Positions 8,400-19,059 are shown, counted from the stretch's first letter. The stretch: DNA of 64,000 nt from Caulobacter sp. 17J80-11 (GCF_014349105.1 NZ_JACSJI010000001.1:372001-436000), one strand, 5' to 3'. Made by a program: numbers and translations. The notes: a model not told the origin generated them from the sequence alone.

Positions 8400-10271
8400 G
8401 TGCGATTCGACGACCGCTTCCTCGACGAGCTGAAGGCCCGCCTCCGTCCCTCGGAGGTGATCGGCCGCAGCGTGAAGCTCAAGCGCCAGGGGCGCGAGTG
8501 GGTGGGCCTGAGCCCCTTCACCAAGGAAAAGTCGCCGTCGTTCTACGTCAACGACGACAAGGGTTTTTACCACGACTTCTCGTCGGGCAAGCACGGCGAC
8601 GTGATCTCCTTCCTGCAGGAGACCGAGCGGCTCAGCTTCCGCGAGGCGATCGAGCGGCTGGCGGCCGAGGCCGGCCTGCAGCTGCCGGCGGAGGATCCGC
8701 GCGCGGCCGAGATGGAGCACAAGCGCCAGGGCCTGCAGGATTGGCTGGAGCTGGCCGCCAAGTGGTTCGAGGCCGAGCTGAGGCGCCCGGGCGCCGCGGA
8801 CGCGCGCGCCTACCTGGCGAAGCGCGGTCTGCCGGAGGACCAGTGGGGCCGCTTCCGCCTGGGCTACGCGCCGGCTGGGCGCACGGCGCTCAAGGACGTG
8901 CTGGTCCAGCGCGGGGCCAAGCCGGCCGAGCTGGTCGAGGCGGGCCTGCTGATCTCGCCCGAAGGCGGCGGCCAGCCTTACGACCGCTTCCGCGACCGCA
9001 TCATCTTTCCGATCGTGGACGGGCGCGGGCGGGTGATCTCGTTCGGCGGCCGGGCCATGAACCCGGACGACAAGGCCAAGTACCTGAACGGCCCGGAGAC
9101 CTCGCTCTTCCACAAGGGGCGCAACCTCTACGGCCTGCCCGAGGCGCGGAAGATCCTGGGCTCCGGCGCGGACGACGCGGCCCCGGTGGTGGTCGAAGGC
9201 TACATGGACGTGATCGCCTGCCAGCGCGCGGGCGTGGCGGCCGTGGCCGCCATGGGCACGGCCCTGACCGAAGAGCAGATGGAGCTGCTCTGGCGGATCC
9301 ACTCCGAGCCGGTGCTCTGCTTCGACGGCGACAAGGCCGGCCTGCGCGCCGCCTTCCGCTCGATCGACCGGGCCCTGCCGCAGCTGAAGGCGGGCCGCTC
9401 GTTCCGCTTCTGCCTGCTGTCCGGCGGCCAGGACCCCGACGACCTGCTGCGCGACAAGGGCGCGCTGGCGCTCCGCGACCAGCTGTCCGACACCAAGCCG
9501 TTCGTCGAGGTGCTGTTCCAGCGCGAACGCGACGCCGAGCCGCTGGACACGCCCGAGCGCCGGGCCGGACTGAAGAGCCGCCTGCGCGCCGTCGCCGCGG
9601 CCATTCAGGACAAGGACCTTTCGGAGCAGTACCGCAACGACCTGTTCACCCGTTTCGACGGCCTGTTTCCCCGCGACGTTTCGTCCGGGGCGGCGCCGGC
9701 CGGCCGGGGCCGCGGCGAGTGGCGGCGCGGCGGCGCGCCGGCCCTGTCCGGGGCTACCGAAGGCGGGCGCCGCGCGGCCAATTCCCTGGCGCAGACCCTG
9801 GACGCCACGGCCGCCGCCGTGGCCCAGGGCGCCATCGACGATCCGGCCCGTCTGGACGAGCGGCTGGAGGAGATCGAGGCCTGCGGCTTCGGCGATCCGG
9901 CGCTGGACGGATTGGCGAAGGAAATCATCCGACTGCGGCTGCAGGCCGATACCCTTGACAGAGACGCTCTTACTCGCCATCTGGCCAAATCGGGACTCGG
10001 TGCGTTGTTACGCGAGGTCGAAAGGGCGGCCCTGAAATCGGGCGCGCCGTTCCTGGCCCCGGAAAAGACGCTCGCCGACGCGCGAGGCCTGTGGTCGCAA
10101 GCGTTCGACGCTCTTTCGCGGTTGTCTGCGTTGGAGCGCGCTTTGGCGTCTGGGAAAACGGAGGACCTGTTCGGTTCCGATCCCGAGGCGTTCAAGCGAT
10201 TGAAAGCCGAACGCGACGCGCTCAGGCGGGCGATCAAGACGGGAACGATTTGGGCGGACGACGGGTCGTAA
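8400..10271 (+). CDS. dnaG: DNA primase
   Basis: Makes RNA primers for replication with DnaB helicase. The protein has 623 residues and starts at GTG (MRFDDRFLDELKARLRPSEVIG) without a clear Shine-Dalgarno sequence. An N-terminal zinc-type domain is followed by the catalytic core (GYAPAGR, RIIFPI, ISFGGRAM, KYLNGPET, FHKGRNLYG) and a TOPRIM domain (VVVEGYMDVIAC, FDGDKAG, DPDDLL). The N-terminal domain keeps the fold motif (PFTKEKSPSFYVN, FYHDFSSGKHG) but all four usual zinc ligands are replaced (Ser, Thr, Asp, Ser). The C-terminus is the helicase-interacting region. rpoD follows on the same strand after 69 bases. Confidence 0.97.
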   Translation: MRFDDRFLDELKARLRPSEVIGRSVKLKRQGREWVGLSPFTKEKSPSFYVNDDKGFYHDFSSGKHGDVISFLQETERLSFREAIERLAAEAGLQLPAEDPRAAEMEHKRQGLQDWLELAAKWFEAELRRPGAADARAYLAKRGLPEDQWGRFRLGYAPAGRTALKDVLVQRGAKPAELVEAGLLISPEGGGQPYDRFRDRIIFPIVDGRGRVISFGGRAMNPDDKAKYLNGPETSLFHKGRNLYGLPEARKILGSGADDAAPVVVEGYMDVIACQRAGVAAVAAMGTALTEEQMELLWRIHSEPVLCFDGDKAGLRAAFRSIDRALPQLKAGRSFRFCLLSGGQDPDDLLRDKGALALRDQLSDTKPFVEVLFQRERDAEPLDTPERRAGLKSRLRAVAAAIQDKDLSEQYRNDLFTRFDGLFPRDVSSGAAPAGRGRGEWRRGGAPALSGATEGGRRAANSLAQTLDATAAAVAQGAIDDPARLDERLEEIEACGFGDPALDGLAKEIIRLRLQADTLDRDALTRHLAKSGLGALLREVERAALKSGAPFLAPEKTLADARGLWSQAFDALSRLSALERALASGKTEDLFGSDPEAFKRLKAERDALRRAIKTGTIWADDGS

Positions 10272-10340
10272 CCCGACGCGGCGCCGATTTTGGATTTGGT
10301 GTTTGCCGAACCCCGGGGGGCGGGTCGGCCGGAGACGCGA

Positions 10341-12272
<1,932 letters not shown>

Positions 12273-12298
12273 TCGGTCCTTCCGGACTGGAATTGAAA

Positions 12299-12327
12299 GG
12301 CGCCGGTCGAAAGGCCGGCGCCTTTTT
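12299..12327 (+). terminator. Terminator after rpoD
   Basis: An 8-bp perfect stem GGCGCCGG/CCGGCGCC with an 8-base loop is followed by five T. The T run overlaps the stop codon of the convergent histidine kinase gene at 12327. Confidence 0.85.
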
Positions 12328-13904
12328 CATTGCGCGCGGGGGAGGGTCGCCTCGAAGCGGGCGCCGGCCTGTGAGGCGACCAGTTCCAGCCGCCCGTGGC
12401 TGGCGGCGAGCAGGGAGCGGGCGACGGCCAGGCCCATGCCGGTGCCGCCTTCGGCCCGGCGGCTGGTGAAGAAGGGCTCGAACAGCCGCGGCCGGTCGGC
12501 TTGCGGCACGCCTGGGCCGTCGTCGGCGACCCACAGGACCAGGGCCTCGGGCGTGGCGCGCGCGGCGATGACGGCGCGGCCGGCGCCGGCCTGGCGGCTG
12601 TTCTCCAGCAGGGCGGTCAGCACCGCCTCGATGGTGGCTTCCGGAACCGAGACCCGCGGAGCCGGCTCGGCCAGCTCGACCGTCACGGCGAAGCCGCCGA
12701 CGGTCAGGGCGTCGGCCACGCGGCGCACCGGCGGGGCCACGTCGATGGAGACGCCCGCCTCGGGCCGGGCCATGTCGGCGCGGGCCAGGTCCAGCAGGCG
12801 GCCGACCAGCTGCGACAACCGCGCGGCGTCGGCCGATATGGCCGACAGGAAGCGGCGGCGCTCCGCCTCGCTCATGTCGGCGTGGTGGTCTTCCAGCAGC
12901 TCGGTGGCGCCACGGATGCCGGCGAGCGGGGTCTTGAACTCGTGGCTCACGGCCGCCGCGAAGTCGCGCAGATAGCGCGAGCGGCGGGCGATCGCCTCGC
13001 CCATGACGGCGAAGTCCTCGTAGAGGGTGCGGATCTCCACCGCAGCGGTCTGCGGCGTCGGCGGGATGGCGCCGTGGCCGTGGGCGACCTCGCGGGCGGC
13101 CGCGCTCAAGGCCTCGATCGGGCGGGTGACGCCGCGCGAAACCAGGCCCGACAACACCACCAGCAGGCCGAAGATCGCGCCCACGCCCAGCATGATCTTG
13201 CCGCGGTCCTGGTAGATCCCCCGGAACAGCGCGCGCGGCGAGCGCGACAGCAGCAGCGCGCCCACCACCTGGTCGCCGACCCGCACCGGACGGGCGTGGT
13301 GGATCCGAAGCGCCGAGGCGCGGCTCAGCCACTCGAAGGAATAGCGCGGCCGGTAGGCCCCGTTGCGACGCAGCACGGTCTCCGGCGCGCCGCCCAGCGC
13401 CGCGCGCACCTCCGGCAGGACGGCGTAGTCGCCGCCTGTGTCCGCTCCCAGCACCACGCGGCCGCTGCGGTCGACCAGCACGATCGAGGCCAGGGTGGTG
13501 CGGCTGGTGGCGCGGATCAGCGGGGCCAGCGCGGCCGCAGCGACCGCCGCGTCGGGATCGGCCGGGGTGAGGGCGGGCGCGGCGCGCGGCCGCTCGGGCA
13601 GCACCGGCGTGGCGCTGAGGTCGATGCTGGGCGGCTCGGGCCGGTAGTCGGCGGGCTGCAGCGGCGGGAGCTGCGGGGCGGCGGGCGCGCCCGGCCAGGC
13701 GGCTTCGGCCGCCGCCGCCAGGGCCGCGCCCTGGGCGACCAGCTCGGCCTCGGTCTGGCGCACCAGGGTGTTCTCGTACACCCGCAGGAAGATCGCGCTG
13801 ACCCCAGGCAGGGCGGCGGTGAAGATCAGCACCGCCAGCACGATGGTGCGCAGGCGCAAGGACGGCCAACGGCTGCGGACAAAGGCCTTGAAACGCCCGA
13901 TCAC
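12327..13904 (-). CDS. Membrane sensor histidine kinase
   Basis: A 525-residue sensor kinase. It has a first membrane helix at about residues 18-40, a periplasmic domain of nearly 190 residues, a second helix at about 231-250, and a HAMP segment with VTRPIEALS. The HisKA box is [12 protein letters not shown] with phospho-acceptor His321, followed by a HATPase domain with N box (LLENSRQAG), DDGPGVP and [10 protein letters not shown]. It starts at GTG, overlapping the stop of the response regulator by four bases (GTGA), so the two are co-translated. The architecture resembles CreC/ChvG-type kinases. The periplasmic signal is unknown. Confidence 0.93.
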   Translation of the reverse strand: MIGRFKAFVRSRWPSLRLRTIVLAVLIFTAALPGVSAIFLRVYENTLVRQTEAELVAQGAALAAAAEAAWPGAPAAPQLPPLQPADYRPEPPSIDLSATPVLPERPRAAPALTPADPDAAVAAAALAPLIRATSRTTLASIVLVDRSGRVVLGADTGGDYAVLPEVRAALGGAPETVLRRNGAYRPRYSFEWLSRASALRIHHARPVRVGDQVVGALLLSRSPRALFRGIYQDRGKIMLGVGAIFGLLVVLSGLVSRGVTRPIEALSAAAREVAHGHGAIPPTPQTAAVEIRTLYEDFAVMGEAIARRSRYLRDFAAAVSHEFKTPLAGIRGATELLEDHHADMSEAERRRFLSAISADAARLSQLVGRLLDLARADMARPEAGVSIDVAPPVRRVADALTVGGFAVTVELAEPAPRVSVPEATIEAVLTALLENSRQAGAGRAVIAARATPEALVLWVADDGPGVPQADRPRLFEPFFTSRRAEGGTGMGLAVARSLLAASHGRLELVASQAGARFEATLPRAQ

Positions 13905-14599
13905 GCGCGCGCGCCGGTGCAGGCCCCCAGCTGGTAGCCGACCCCGGCGCGGGTCTCGATCACGTCGTGGCCGCCGACGCTGGCGAACTTGCCGCGCAGG
14001 TTGCGCACGTGGCTGTCGATGGTGCGGTCGGTCACCGCGAAGCCCGGGCCGTGCAGGCGGCTGATCAGGTGGTCGCGGGTGAACACCTTGCCCGGCGCGC
14101 CAGCCAGCGCGCGCAGTATGCCGAATTCGGTGACGGTCAGCGTCACCTCCGTCCCCTCCCAGCGGGCGCGCCAGCCGTCCGGGTCGAGGCTGAGGCGCCC
14201 GCGCGCGACCGCGCCCTCCGAGGCGGGTTCGCGCGGCGCCGAGCGGCGCAGGACGGCCTGCACGCGGGCCACCACTTCGCGCGGGCTGAACGGCTTGACC
14301 ACGTAGTCGTCGGCCCCGAGCTCGATGCCCAGCACCCGGTCGATCTCGTCGTCGCGCGAGGACAGGAACAGGATCGGCAGCTCGCCCTGGGCGCGCAGCC
14401 GCCGGCAGACCTCCAGCCCGTCCATGCGTGGCATGTTGATGTCGAGCACCACCAGGTCGGGGGCGTGGGCCGCCACCGCCGCCAGCGCCGCCTCGCCGTC
14501 GGCGGCCTCACGGACCTCCAGCCCGGCCTTGGCGAGGGCGAAGCCGAGCAGCTGGCGGATGTGCGGGTCGTCGTCGACGACCAGGATGGAGCGGGACAT
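13901..14599 (-). CDS. OmpR-type DNA-binding response regulator
   Basis: A 232-residue regulator partner of the adjacent kinase. The receiver has ILVVDDDPHIRQLL, the phospho-acceptor Asp in LVVLDINMPRMDG, and the switch Lys in DDYVVKPFSPRE. The C-terminal winged helix shows TVTEFGILRALAGAPGKVFTRDHLI and RTIDSHVRNLRGKF. I take MSRSILVVDDD as the start. An ATG three codons earlier (14608) lies two bases after the DUF4173 stop and is nearer to a GGAAG, so it is also possible. The open frame runs far upstream but that part is antisense to the DUF4173 gene's other frame and not real. Confidence 0.93.
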   Translation of the reverse strand: MSRSILVVDDDPHIRQLLGFALAKAGLEVREAADGEAALAAVAAHAPDLVVLDINMPRMDGLEVCRRLRAQGELPILFLSSRDDEIDRVLGIELGADDYVVKPFSPREVVARVQAVLRRSAPREPASEGAVARGRLSLDPDGWRARWEGTEVTLTVTEFGILRALAGAPGKVFTRDHLISRLHGPGFAVTDRTIDSHVRNLRGKFASVGGHDVIETRAGVGYQLGACTGARA

Positions 14600-14610
14600 G
14601 GCGCGCATGA

Positions 14611-16218
14611 TCACGGCTGAGCTTCCGAGGTCAACGGGGCCGGCGAGACCGCGGTTTCCGGCGCGTCGACCAGCTCGCGCGGGCCGTAGTATTCGCGCGC
14701 CGACGAGGCGGGCGTGGTCGGCGCGGCGACGGCGACCGGCTCGGGCGCCCCGTCGCAGAGCATGCGGCTGGGAGCCGGCGCGTCGCCGACCAGGGCGCGG
14801 GCCGCCGCCAGCCGGCGGGCGTCGCGCCAGGTCCACTCGCGCCAGTCCGCCTGGCGGGCCTCGACCCGCCGCTGGACGGCGCCGCGCACCGCCGTCACCC
14901 GGGCCTTGAAGCCGGGCTCGCCGGGGCGGGTCTCCAATTGGGCCAGGGCGGTCAGGGCCCCGCCGTCCAGCTGGTTCAGGTAGCAGAAGTCGAGCTGCGT
15001 CCCCCGTCCGCCGGCTTCCCGGGCGTTGCGGACGTTCCAGTGCGCGGCCACCGCACCGAGGTCGACCACGCTCACGCTCGCCAGCGCAAGGGCGGCGGTA
15101 AGGGCGTTGGCGTTGATGAGCCAGGCCCCGCTCTTGCCGCGCAGCAGCCGCCAGCAGATCAGCGCCAGGCCCACGGCCACCAGCACCATCCAGACCAGGG
15201 CGGCGAGCCGCAGGCGGGTCAGGGAGTAGGCCTCCACATAGTCCAGGGTGCGCAGGATGCTGGAGGCGACCAGGAACATGTTCTGCACCACCCACAGCAC
15301 CACCAGACGCCGGCACAGCGGGTTCGCCGCGGTGTCGGAACTGGGGCGCAGCGCGACCAGCACGAACAGGCCGGCCAGCAGGGCGGTGGCGATCAGCGGA
15401 TAGGCGCCGCGGTGGGCGTACTCGGCCAGGGTCACGCCCTCGGGCAGGCCCGCGCCGCTCCACAGGAAAGCCAGGTCGAGGCCGTTCTGAACGGCGAACA
15501 GGGCGTTGAAGAGGATCAGTGACAGGGCGACGGAGGCGACCGTCACGCCCGGCAGCGGCCCCGGCGCGCCGCCGCCGGGCAGCGGCAGCAGCCTGCGCTT
15601 CGAACGCGGCCGCAGGGTCGCCCAGACCGCGACGCCCACGCTCGCCCAGAAGATCCAGCGCAGCAGGTCCGGCGAGGGCAGGCGCACGCGGCCCAGCAGG
15701 TCGGCGATGATCGGGTTGGCGGCGGCGAACAGGGTCAGGAACACCGCTCCGCCGACCAGCGGCAGGGCCAGCACGCCGAGCAGCGCCGTCGGACGGGGGG
15801 CCCGCCGACCGCTCAGGCGCTCGACCCGGCGCAGCCGGCCGAGGTCGCCCAGCGGAGCCCAGATCCCGGCGAACGCCTGAACAATCAACCGCTGCGCCCA
15901 GCGCCAGACGTCGTCGAAGCGGCCGGTGCGCGGCAGTAGGGCGGCGGCGCCGAGTGCGATCCCGAACAGGCTCCAGGCCACCAGGCCCGGACGGTCGATC
16001 AGGACCAGCGCGAACAGGGCGGCGATCGCCAGGGCGAACAGGGCGCGGCGATCGCGACGGACCGCGGGGCGGGCGAGGGCGAGGGTCAGGGTCCAGGCCA
16101 GGGCGAAGACGCCCAGCGCCGAGCCGAAGCCGTGGCCGTAGAGGAGCTGGTCGGCGAGGGTCGCCAGGGCGGCGGCGGCGAGCGGCTTGCGCCAGAAGGT
16201 CAGGGGAGGGGCTGACAT
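14611..16218 (-). CDS. DUF4173-type multi-pass membrane protein
   Basis: A 535-residue inner-membrane protein with about a dozen hydrophobic helices in its first 400 residues. A soluble C-terminal tail follows (WNVRNAREAGGRGTQLDFCYLNQLDGGAL onward). The motifs fit the DUF4173 family of unknown function, whose members sit beside two-component systems. It is the first gene of a three-gene operon with the response regulator and kinase. The start ATG has GGAG in front. Since it is co-transcribed, it may be a sensor accessory or the effector the system controls; this is inference. Confidence 0.8.
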   Translation of the reverse strand: MSAPPLTFWRKPLAAAALATLADQLLYGHGFGSALGVFALAWTLTLALARPAVRRDRRALFALAIAALFALVLIDRPGLVAWSLFGIALGAAALLPRTGRFDDVWRWAQRLIVQAFAGIWAPLGDLGRLRRVERLSGRRAPRPTALLGVLALPLVGGAVFLTLFAAANPIIADLLGRVRLPSPDLLRWIFWASVGVAVWATLRPRSKRRLLPLPGGGAPGPLPGVTVASVALSLILFNALFAVQNGLDLAFLWSGAGLPEGVTLAEYAHRGAYPLIATALLAGLFVLVALRPSSDTAANPLCRRLVVLWVVQNMFLVASSILRTLDYVEAYSLTRLRLAALVWMVLVAVGLALICWRLLRGKSGAWLINANALTAALALASVSVVDLGAVAAHWNVRNAREAGGRGTQLDFCYLNQLDGGALTALAQLETRPGEPGFKARVTAVRGAVQRRVEARQADWREWTWRDARRLAAARALVGDAPAPSRMLCDGAPEPVAVAAPTTPASSAREYYGPRELVDAPETAVSPAPLTSEAQP

Positions 16219-16531
16219 GGAGGCTCCGTGAACTGTGGAGCCTGATTGCCGCGCGCCGGTGGAGGCCGATGCGTCCCCCGGCGCCGGGCGCGAGGGCTTT
16301 GCGTGCAGATTCCGTGCAGGCGGCCGGTGCGGCGGACGGACGCACCGGGGCCCGTACGCCCCTGATTATCTAGGTCCTCAGCCGGTCTGCGCGCGCGGCG
16401 GACAACGTGTCGCATCGGTATCCGATGCCGATGTTCGCATATCACCGGTGTCCGCAGGTCATCGGGCGCTCAACGCGCTCCGGCGCGGGCCTTTTGATCC
16501 GATCGCATTTCGCACCGAGGTAATTCTGCTC
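16219..16531. other. Divergent intergenic region with a 17-bp palindrome
   Basis: About 313 bases between two divergent genes, the DUF4173 operon and the M23 peptidase. No RNA gene or small gene is recognisable. It holds the palindrome described at 16412-16428 and the peptidase ribosome binding site (GAGG at 16517-16520). The promoters themselves are not clear by eye. Confidence 0.6.
16412..16428. promoter_or_regulatory. Palindrome GCATCGG-TAT-CCGATGC, possible operator
   Basis: Perfect 7-bp inverted arms around a 3-base centre, placed 104 bases before the M23 peptidase start in the divergent spacer. A partial third copy of the arm (CCGATG then TTCGCAT) follows. It could bind a dimeric regulator, such as the one from the neighbouring two-component operon. 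This is inferred from symmetry only. Confidence 0.45.
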
Positions 16532-17200
16532 ATGCATGTCTTTTCGCGCCGTCTGCTGAAGTTCGCGATGCTGGCGGGTGTCGCCACCGGACTGTGGCAC
16601 GCCGGCGCGCAGGCGCGCGTGGTCACCGGGGGCGCCGATCGCATCGATCTGACCGCGTCGGTCCTGCCGGCTTCTGCCGGCGCCTTCGAGGCGCCGCTGC
16701 TGGTGCCTCGCCTGGTCTGGGAAGGCGCCGACGTCGACGGCGACGGCCAGGCCGACTTCGTCAATCCCACCGGCGAAGCCCCGCGCGACCACGACGCCTA
16801 CGGCTCGGGACAGTTCGGCGCCTCGCGCGACGGCGGCGGGCGCGAGCACGCCGGCGTCGACTACCGGGCTCACGGCGGCCAGGACGTGCGCGCGCCGATG
16901 TCGGGCTATGTCAGCAAGATCGGCTACGTCTACGAGGACAGCCGCAACCTGCGCTTCGTCGAGATCACCAACCCGGCCCTGCACTACGTCACGCGCGTGA
17001 TGTACGTCGACGCCGCCGTGGTCGAGGGCCAGGCCGTGCACGCCGGCCAGAACATCGGCGCCGCGCACAGCCTGCAGGACCGCTATCCCGGCATCACCGA
17101 CCACGTCCACCTGGAGGTGTCGCGCCTGGGCGGTCACAAGATGGACGCCGCCCGGCTGATCACCGCGCGCCTCGAGGTCCCGGCCGACTCCGCGGCCTGA
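16532..17200 (+). CDS. Exported M23 family metallopeptidase
   Basis: A 222-residue periplasmic endopeptidase, likely cutting peptidoglycan cross-bridges. A signal peptide (RRLLKFAMLAGVATGLWHAGAQA) precedes the LytM fold. Zinc ligands appear in GREHAGVDY (His and Asp) and DHVHLEV (His-x-His). The sequence DVDGDGQADF near residue 70 resembles a calcium-binding loop and is unusual for the family. The ATG start has GAGG 11 bases upstream; the longer open frame has no supporting site. It is convergent with the LuxR-type regulator gene. Confidence 0.88.
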   Translation: MHVFSRRLLKFAMLAGVATGLWHAGAQARVVTGGADRIDLTASVLPASAGAFEAPLLVPRLVWEGADVDGDGQADFVNPTGEAPRDHDAYGSGQFGASRDGGGREHAGVDYRAHGGQDVRAPMSGYVSKIGYVYEDSRNLRFVEITNPALHYVTRVMYVDAAVVEGQAVHAGQNIGAAHSLQDRYPGITDHVHLEVSRLGGHKMDAARLITARLEVPADSAA

Positions 17201-17207
17201 CCGCGCG

Positions 17208-17963
17208 TCAGCCCAGGTTGGCCAGATAGACCGCCTCGGTGCGGTTGGTGGCGCCCAGTTGCTTGAGGATGTTGCGCACGTGGACCTTCACCGTGCTCTC
17301 CTGCATTCCCAGCTCGAAGGCGATCACCTTGTTCGACTTTCCCTGCCGGATGCGGACCAGTACGTCCGACTGACGCGGAGTCAGGGCCGGGTGCGCGGGG
17401 TCCGCCGGCCCGGTCGCCGCCGGCGACGCCTGCGGCTCGCCTGACGGCGCGTCGACCGCGTCGGCGGGGACGAACACCTCGCCGGCGCTGATCCGGCGCA
17501 GCACCCGGCACAGCTCGTCCGGACTGACGTCGTGCGACAGGCATCCCCGCACCCCCAGGCGCAAGGCGCTCAGCACGTCGCCGGGCGAGTGCCGGTTGGC
17601 CAGCAGCACGATCGAGGCGTCGGGCAGGGCGGCGGTGATGGTGGGCAGATCCCGGACGAGCGCGGCCGCGTCCTTGGCCTCGCGGCCGGCGTGCAGCAGG
17701 ACCAGGTCCACAGGCCCGGTCGCGCGGGCCTGCTCCGGGGCGCTGGCCGCCACCACGGAAAACTCGTCGGCGTGCTCGGCCAGGGCCAGGCTCAAACACT
17801 CCCGGGTCAGCGGGGAAGGGTCGATCAGAAGCACCGACAACGGGCGGCCGACGGCGGGCGGCGCAGGCACGGCCGGCGCGGCGGGAGCGCCCGGTTTCGA
17901 TCTCAACGGCGGAAGCGCGCCGAGCGCGTGCATGTCGCGATGGTCCGTGGTCGTCAGAGGCAT
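17208..17963 (-). CDS. LuxR/NarL-type transcription regulator with degenerate receiver
   Basis: A 251-residue DNA-binding protein. A Pro/Ala-rich lead of about 40 residues is followed by a receiver-like domain (LSVLLIDPSPLTRECLSLAL). The usual phospho-Asp position reads VDLVLLHAGRE, so His91 replaces Asp. The C-terminal LuxR helix-turn-helix is intact (LTPRQSDVLVRIRQGKSNKVIAFELGM, then STVKVHVRNILKQLGA). Activity is therefore probably set by ligand, partner or level and not by phosphorylation. It is divergent from the five-precursor cluster, whose two promoters carry TAC-N10-GTA dyads of the NarL/LuxR type, so it is the likely regulator. That link is inference. Confidence 0.88.
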   Translation of the reverse strand: MPLTTTDHRDMHALGALPPLRSKPGAPAAPAVPAPPAVGRPLSVLLIDPSPLTRECLSLALAEHADEFSVVAASAPEQARATGPVDLVLLHAGREAKDAAALVRDLPTITAALPDASIVLLANRHSPGDVLSALRLGVRGCLSHDVSPDELCRVLRRISAGEVFVPADAVDAPSGEPQASPAATGPADPAHPALTPRQSDVLVRIRQGKSNKVIAFELGMQESTVKVHVRNILKQLGATNRTEAVYLANLG

Positions 17964-18135
17964 TTAGCTCTCCCTGTTCGTGGCTCGAACACAGAGCTCG
18001 TCCGGGGTTCGCGTGGTGCTGTCGTGTGGGTCCCCGCCCCGAGGGGTGTGTGACGGTCGCCGTCTCTCGCGTCGCCGACCGCGCTCAGAGACCGAGTGGA
18101 CGGGTCTATTGTTCCGACCCGAACGTCGAGAGGCG

Positions 18136-18151
18136 TACCGAATAGGTGGTA
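18136..18151. promoter_or_regulatory. Dyad A of promoter 1 (TACCGAA-TA-GGTGGTA)
   Basis: A 7-2-7 arrangement with TAC and GTA ends, like NarL/LuxR-family binding sites. A counterpart with the same left half and centre lies at 19890-19905, at the same distance from dyad B (101 versus 102 bases). Confidence 0.65.
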
Positions 18152-18236
18152 GTAGCGCGGTAGTTGTCTTGGCGGTATCCGGCTTGTCAGGTTGCCGTGT
18201 GCCTGAAGCTATACTTACCTTTCTCACCTAGCGTCG

Positions 18237-18271
18237 TACCAACAGCGGTGTAAGCCGAATTCTAGTCTGTC
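18237..18271 (+). promoter_or_regulatory. Dyad B plus conserved 18-mer of promoter 1
   Basis: Dyad B reads TACCAAC-AG-CGGTGTA (18237-18252). One base later comes GCCGAATTCTAGTCTGTC (18254-18271), which is repeated exactly at 20009-20026. The 18-mer ends 99 bases before the ATG of precursor 1; in promoter 2 the gap is 98. The identity over 18 bases within otherwise dissimilar spacers points to a core promoter, operator or conserved leader element. Confidence 0.75.
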
Positions 18272-18370
18272 GAGTGCAGGCTCGATCTGGGATTGATTGC
18301 GGCGGCCGGGACGACCTCCTGCTCACCGGGTGGCCCGGCCTTGGCTCAATCGAACCAAATGGAGTTTGTC

Positions 18371-18652
18371 ATGAAGAAGCTGTTCGCCATCGCCGCCGCC
18401 ACCGCTCTGCTGGGCGCCACCGCCGGTTCCGCCCTCGCGGCTGATCGTCTGGCCGACACCCAAATGGATACGGTCAGCGCCGGCTTCCTGAACAACAATC
18501 AGACCAACGTCGCCGTGGTTTCGAACCTGCAGGCGCTGGAAGTGAAGAACTACGCCTCCAAGGGCGGCGAAGTGTACAGCGGCGTGAAGGCCAACCAGAA
18601 CACCTACATCTCGCAGACGAACTGCAAGTTCACCGCGTTCACGCACTGCTGA
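18371..18652 (+). CDS. Small exported precursor 1 with double-glycine-like leader
   Basis: A 93-residue protein. A Sec signal peptide (MKKLFAIAAATALLGATAGSALA) is followed by L27-ADTQ-M32-D-TV-S-A37-G38. This fits the L(-12), M/L(-7), A-G(-2,-1) pattern of leaders cut by C39 peptidases. Cleavage after Gly38 would leave a 55-residue Asn/Gln-rich peptide (FLNNNQTNVAVVSN...) with two cysteines near the C-terminus. GGAG precedes the ATG by 6 bases. It is first in the row of five related-leader genes and lies under promoter 1. The mature part matches nothing I know; an amyloid-like or surface role is inferred from the cluster. Confidence 0.85.
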   Translation: MKKLFAIAAATALLGATAGSALAADRLADTQMDTVSAGFLNNNQTNVAVVSNLQALEVKNYASKGGEVYSGVKANQNTYISQTNCKFTAFTHC

Positions 18653-18664
18653 GCCGGACCTTAC

Positions 18665-18719
18665 CCGCCCGCCCCGCCGACGGGGCGGGCGGATCGGCCG
18701 GCGCCTGAACGGGCGCCGG
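18665..18719 (+). other. Two strong hairpins between precursor genes 1 and 2
   Basis: A 12-bp GC stem (CCGCCCGCCCCG with its complement, loop CCGA) at 18665-18692 is followed by an 8-bp stem CCGGCGCC/GGCGCCGG at 18698-18719. Neither has a T run, so they look like partial terminators or mRNA-stabilising structures, not full terminators. Confidence 0.65.
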
Positions 18720-18751
18720 TCGCTCCATTCTCTCGCTAAAGGACCGGACAG

Positions 18752-19039
18752 ATGACCAAACTGCTCCTGGCCGCGGCCTCGGCCACGGCCGTTGTGATGG
18801 CCGGCACGGCCGCGCTCGCCGCGCCGGCCACCGGCGCCGAACCGATGCGTCTGGACGAAACGCAAATGGACGGCGTCAGCGCCGGCGCCGTCAACTTGAA
18901 CATCGCAGTCGCCGTTCCGACCCAGGTGATCGTGCCGACGGCCGTCGCCGTGAATGTCGGCAGCGGAACCGCCAGCGCCGGCAATATCGTAAACGCGGTG
19001 CAGGTCGCCGCGATCCGGCAGAAGATCAACTGGAACTGA
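18752..19039 (+). CDS. Small exported precursor 2 with double-glycine-like leader
   Basis: A 95-residue protein. The Sec signal peptide (TKLLLAAASATAVVMAGTAALA) is followed by L34-DETQ-M39-D-GV-S-A44-G45. Predicted cleavage leaves 50 residues (AVNLNIAVAVPTQVIVPTAV...) of alternating hydrophobic and small or polar residues, a pattern favouring beta strands. It has no cysteine and ends in KINWN. An AAGGA site precedes the ATG. The leader is nearly the same as in precursors 1 and 5, while the mature part is unrelated. Gap to precursor 1 is 99 bases and holds hairpins. Confidence 0.85.
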   Translation: MTKLLLAAASATAVVMAGTAALAAPATGAEPMRLDETQMDGVSAGAVNLNIAVAVPTQVIVPTAVAVNVGSGTASAGNIVNAVQVAAIRQKINWN

Positions 19040-19059
19040 CCCAGGTCGCGACCTGAACG

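Larger units (their letters stand above)
17964..18370. other. Divergent regulatory region of the small exported-protein cluster
   Basis: This 407-base spacer between the LuxR-type gene and the first precursor holds dyads A and B and the 18-mer listed separately. No gene or RNA is recognisable in it. The first 170 bases, next to the regulator gene, show nothing distinctive. Confidence 0.7.

Noticed and set aside
8259-9980. Fusion of the Rieske oxygenase to a long N-terminal extension
   Set aside because: The frame is open upstream by chance because it is antisense to dnaG; MLITARAELYRSP matches the usual family start.
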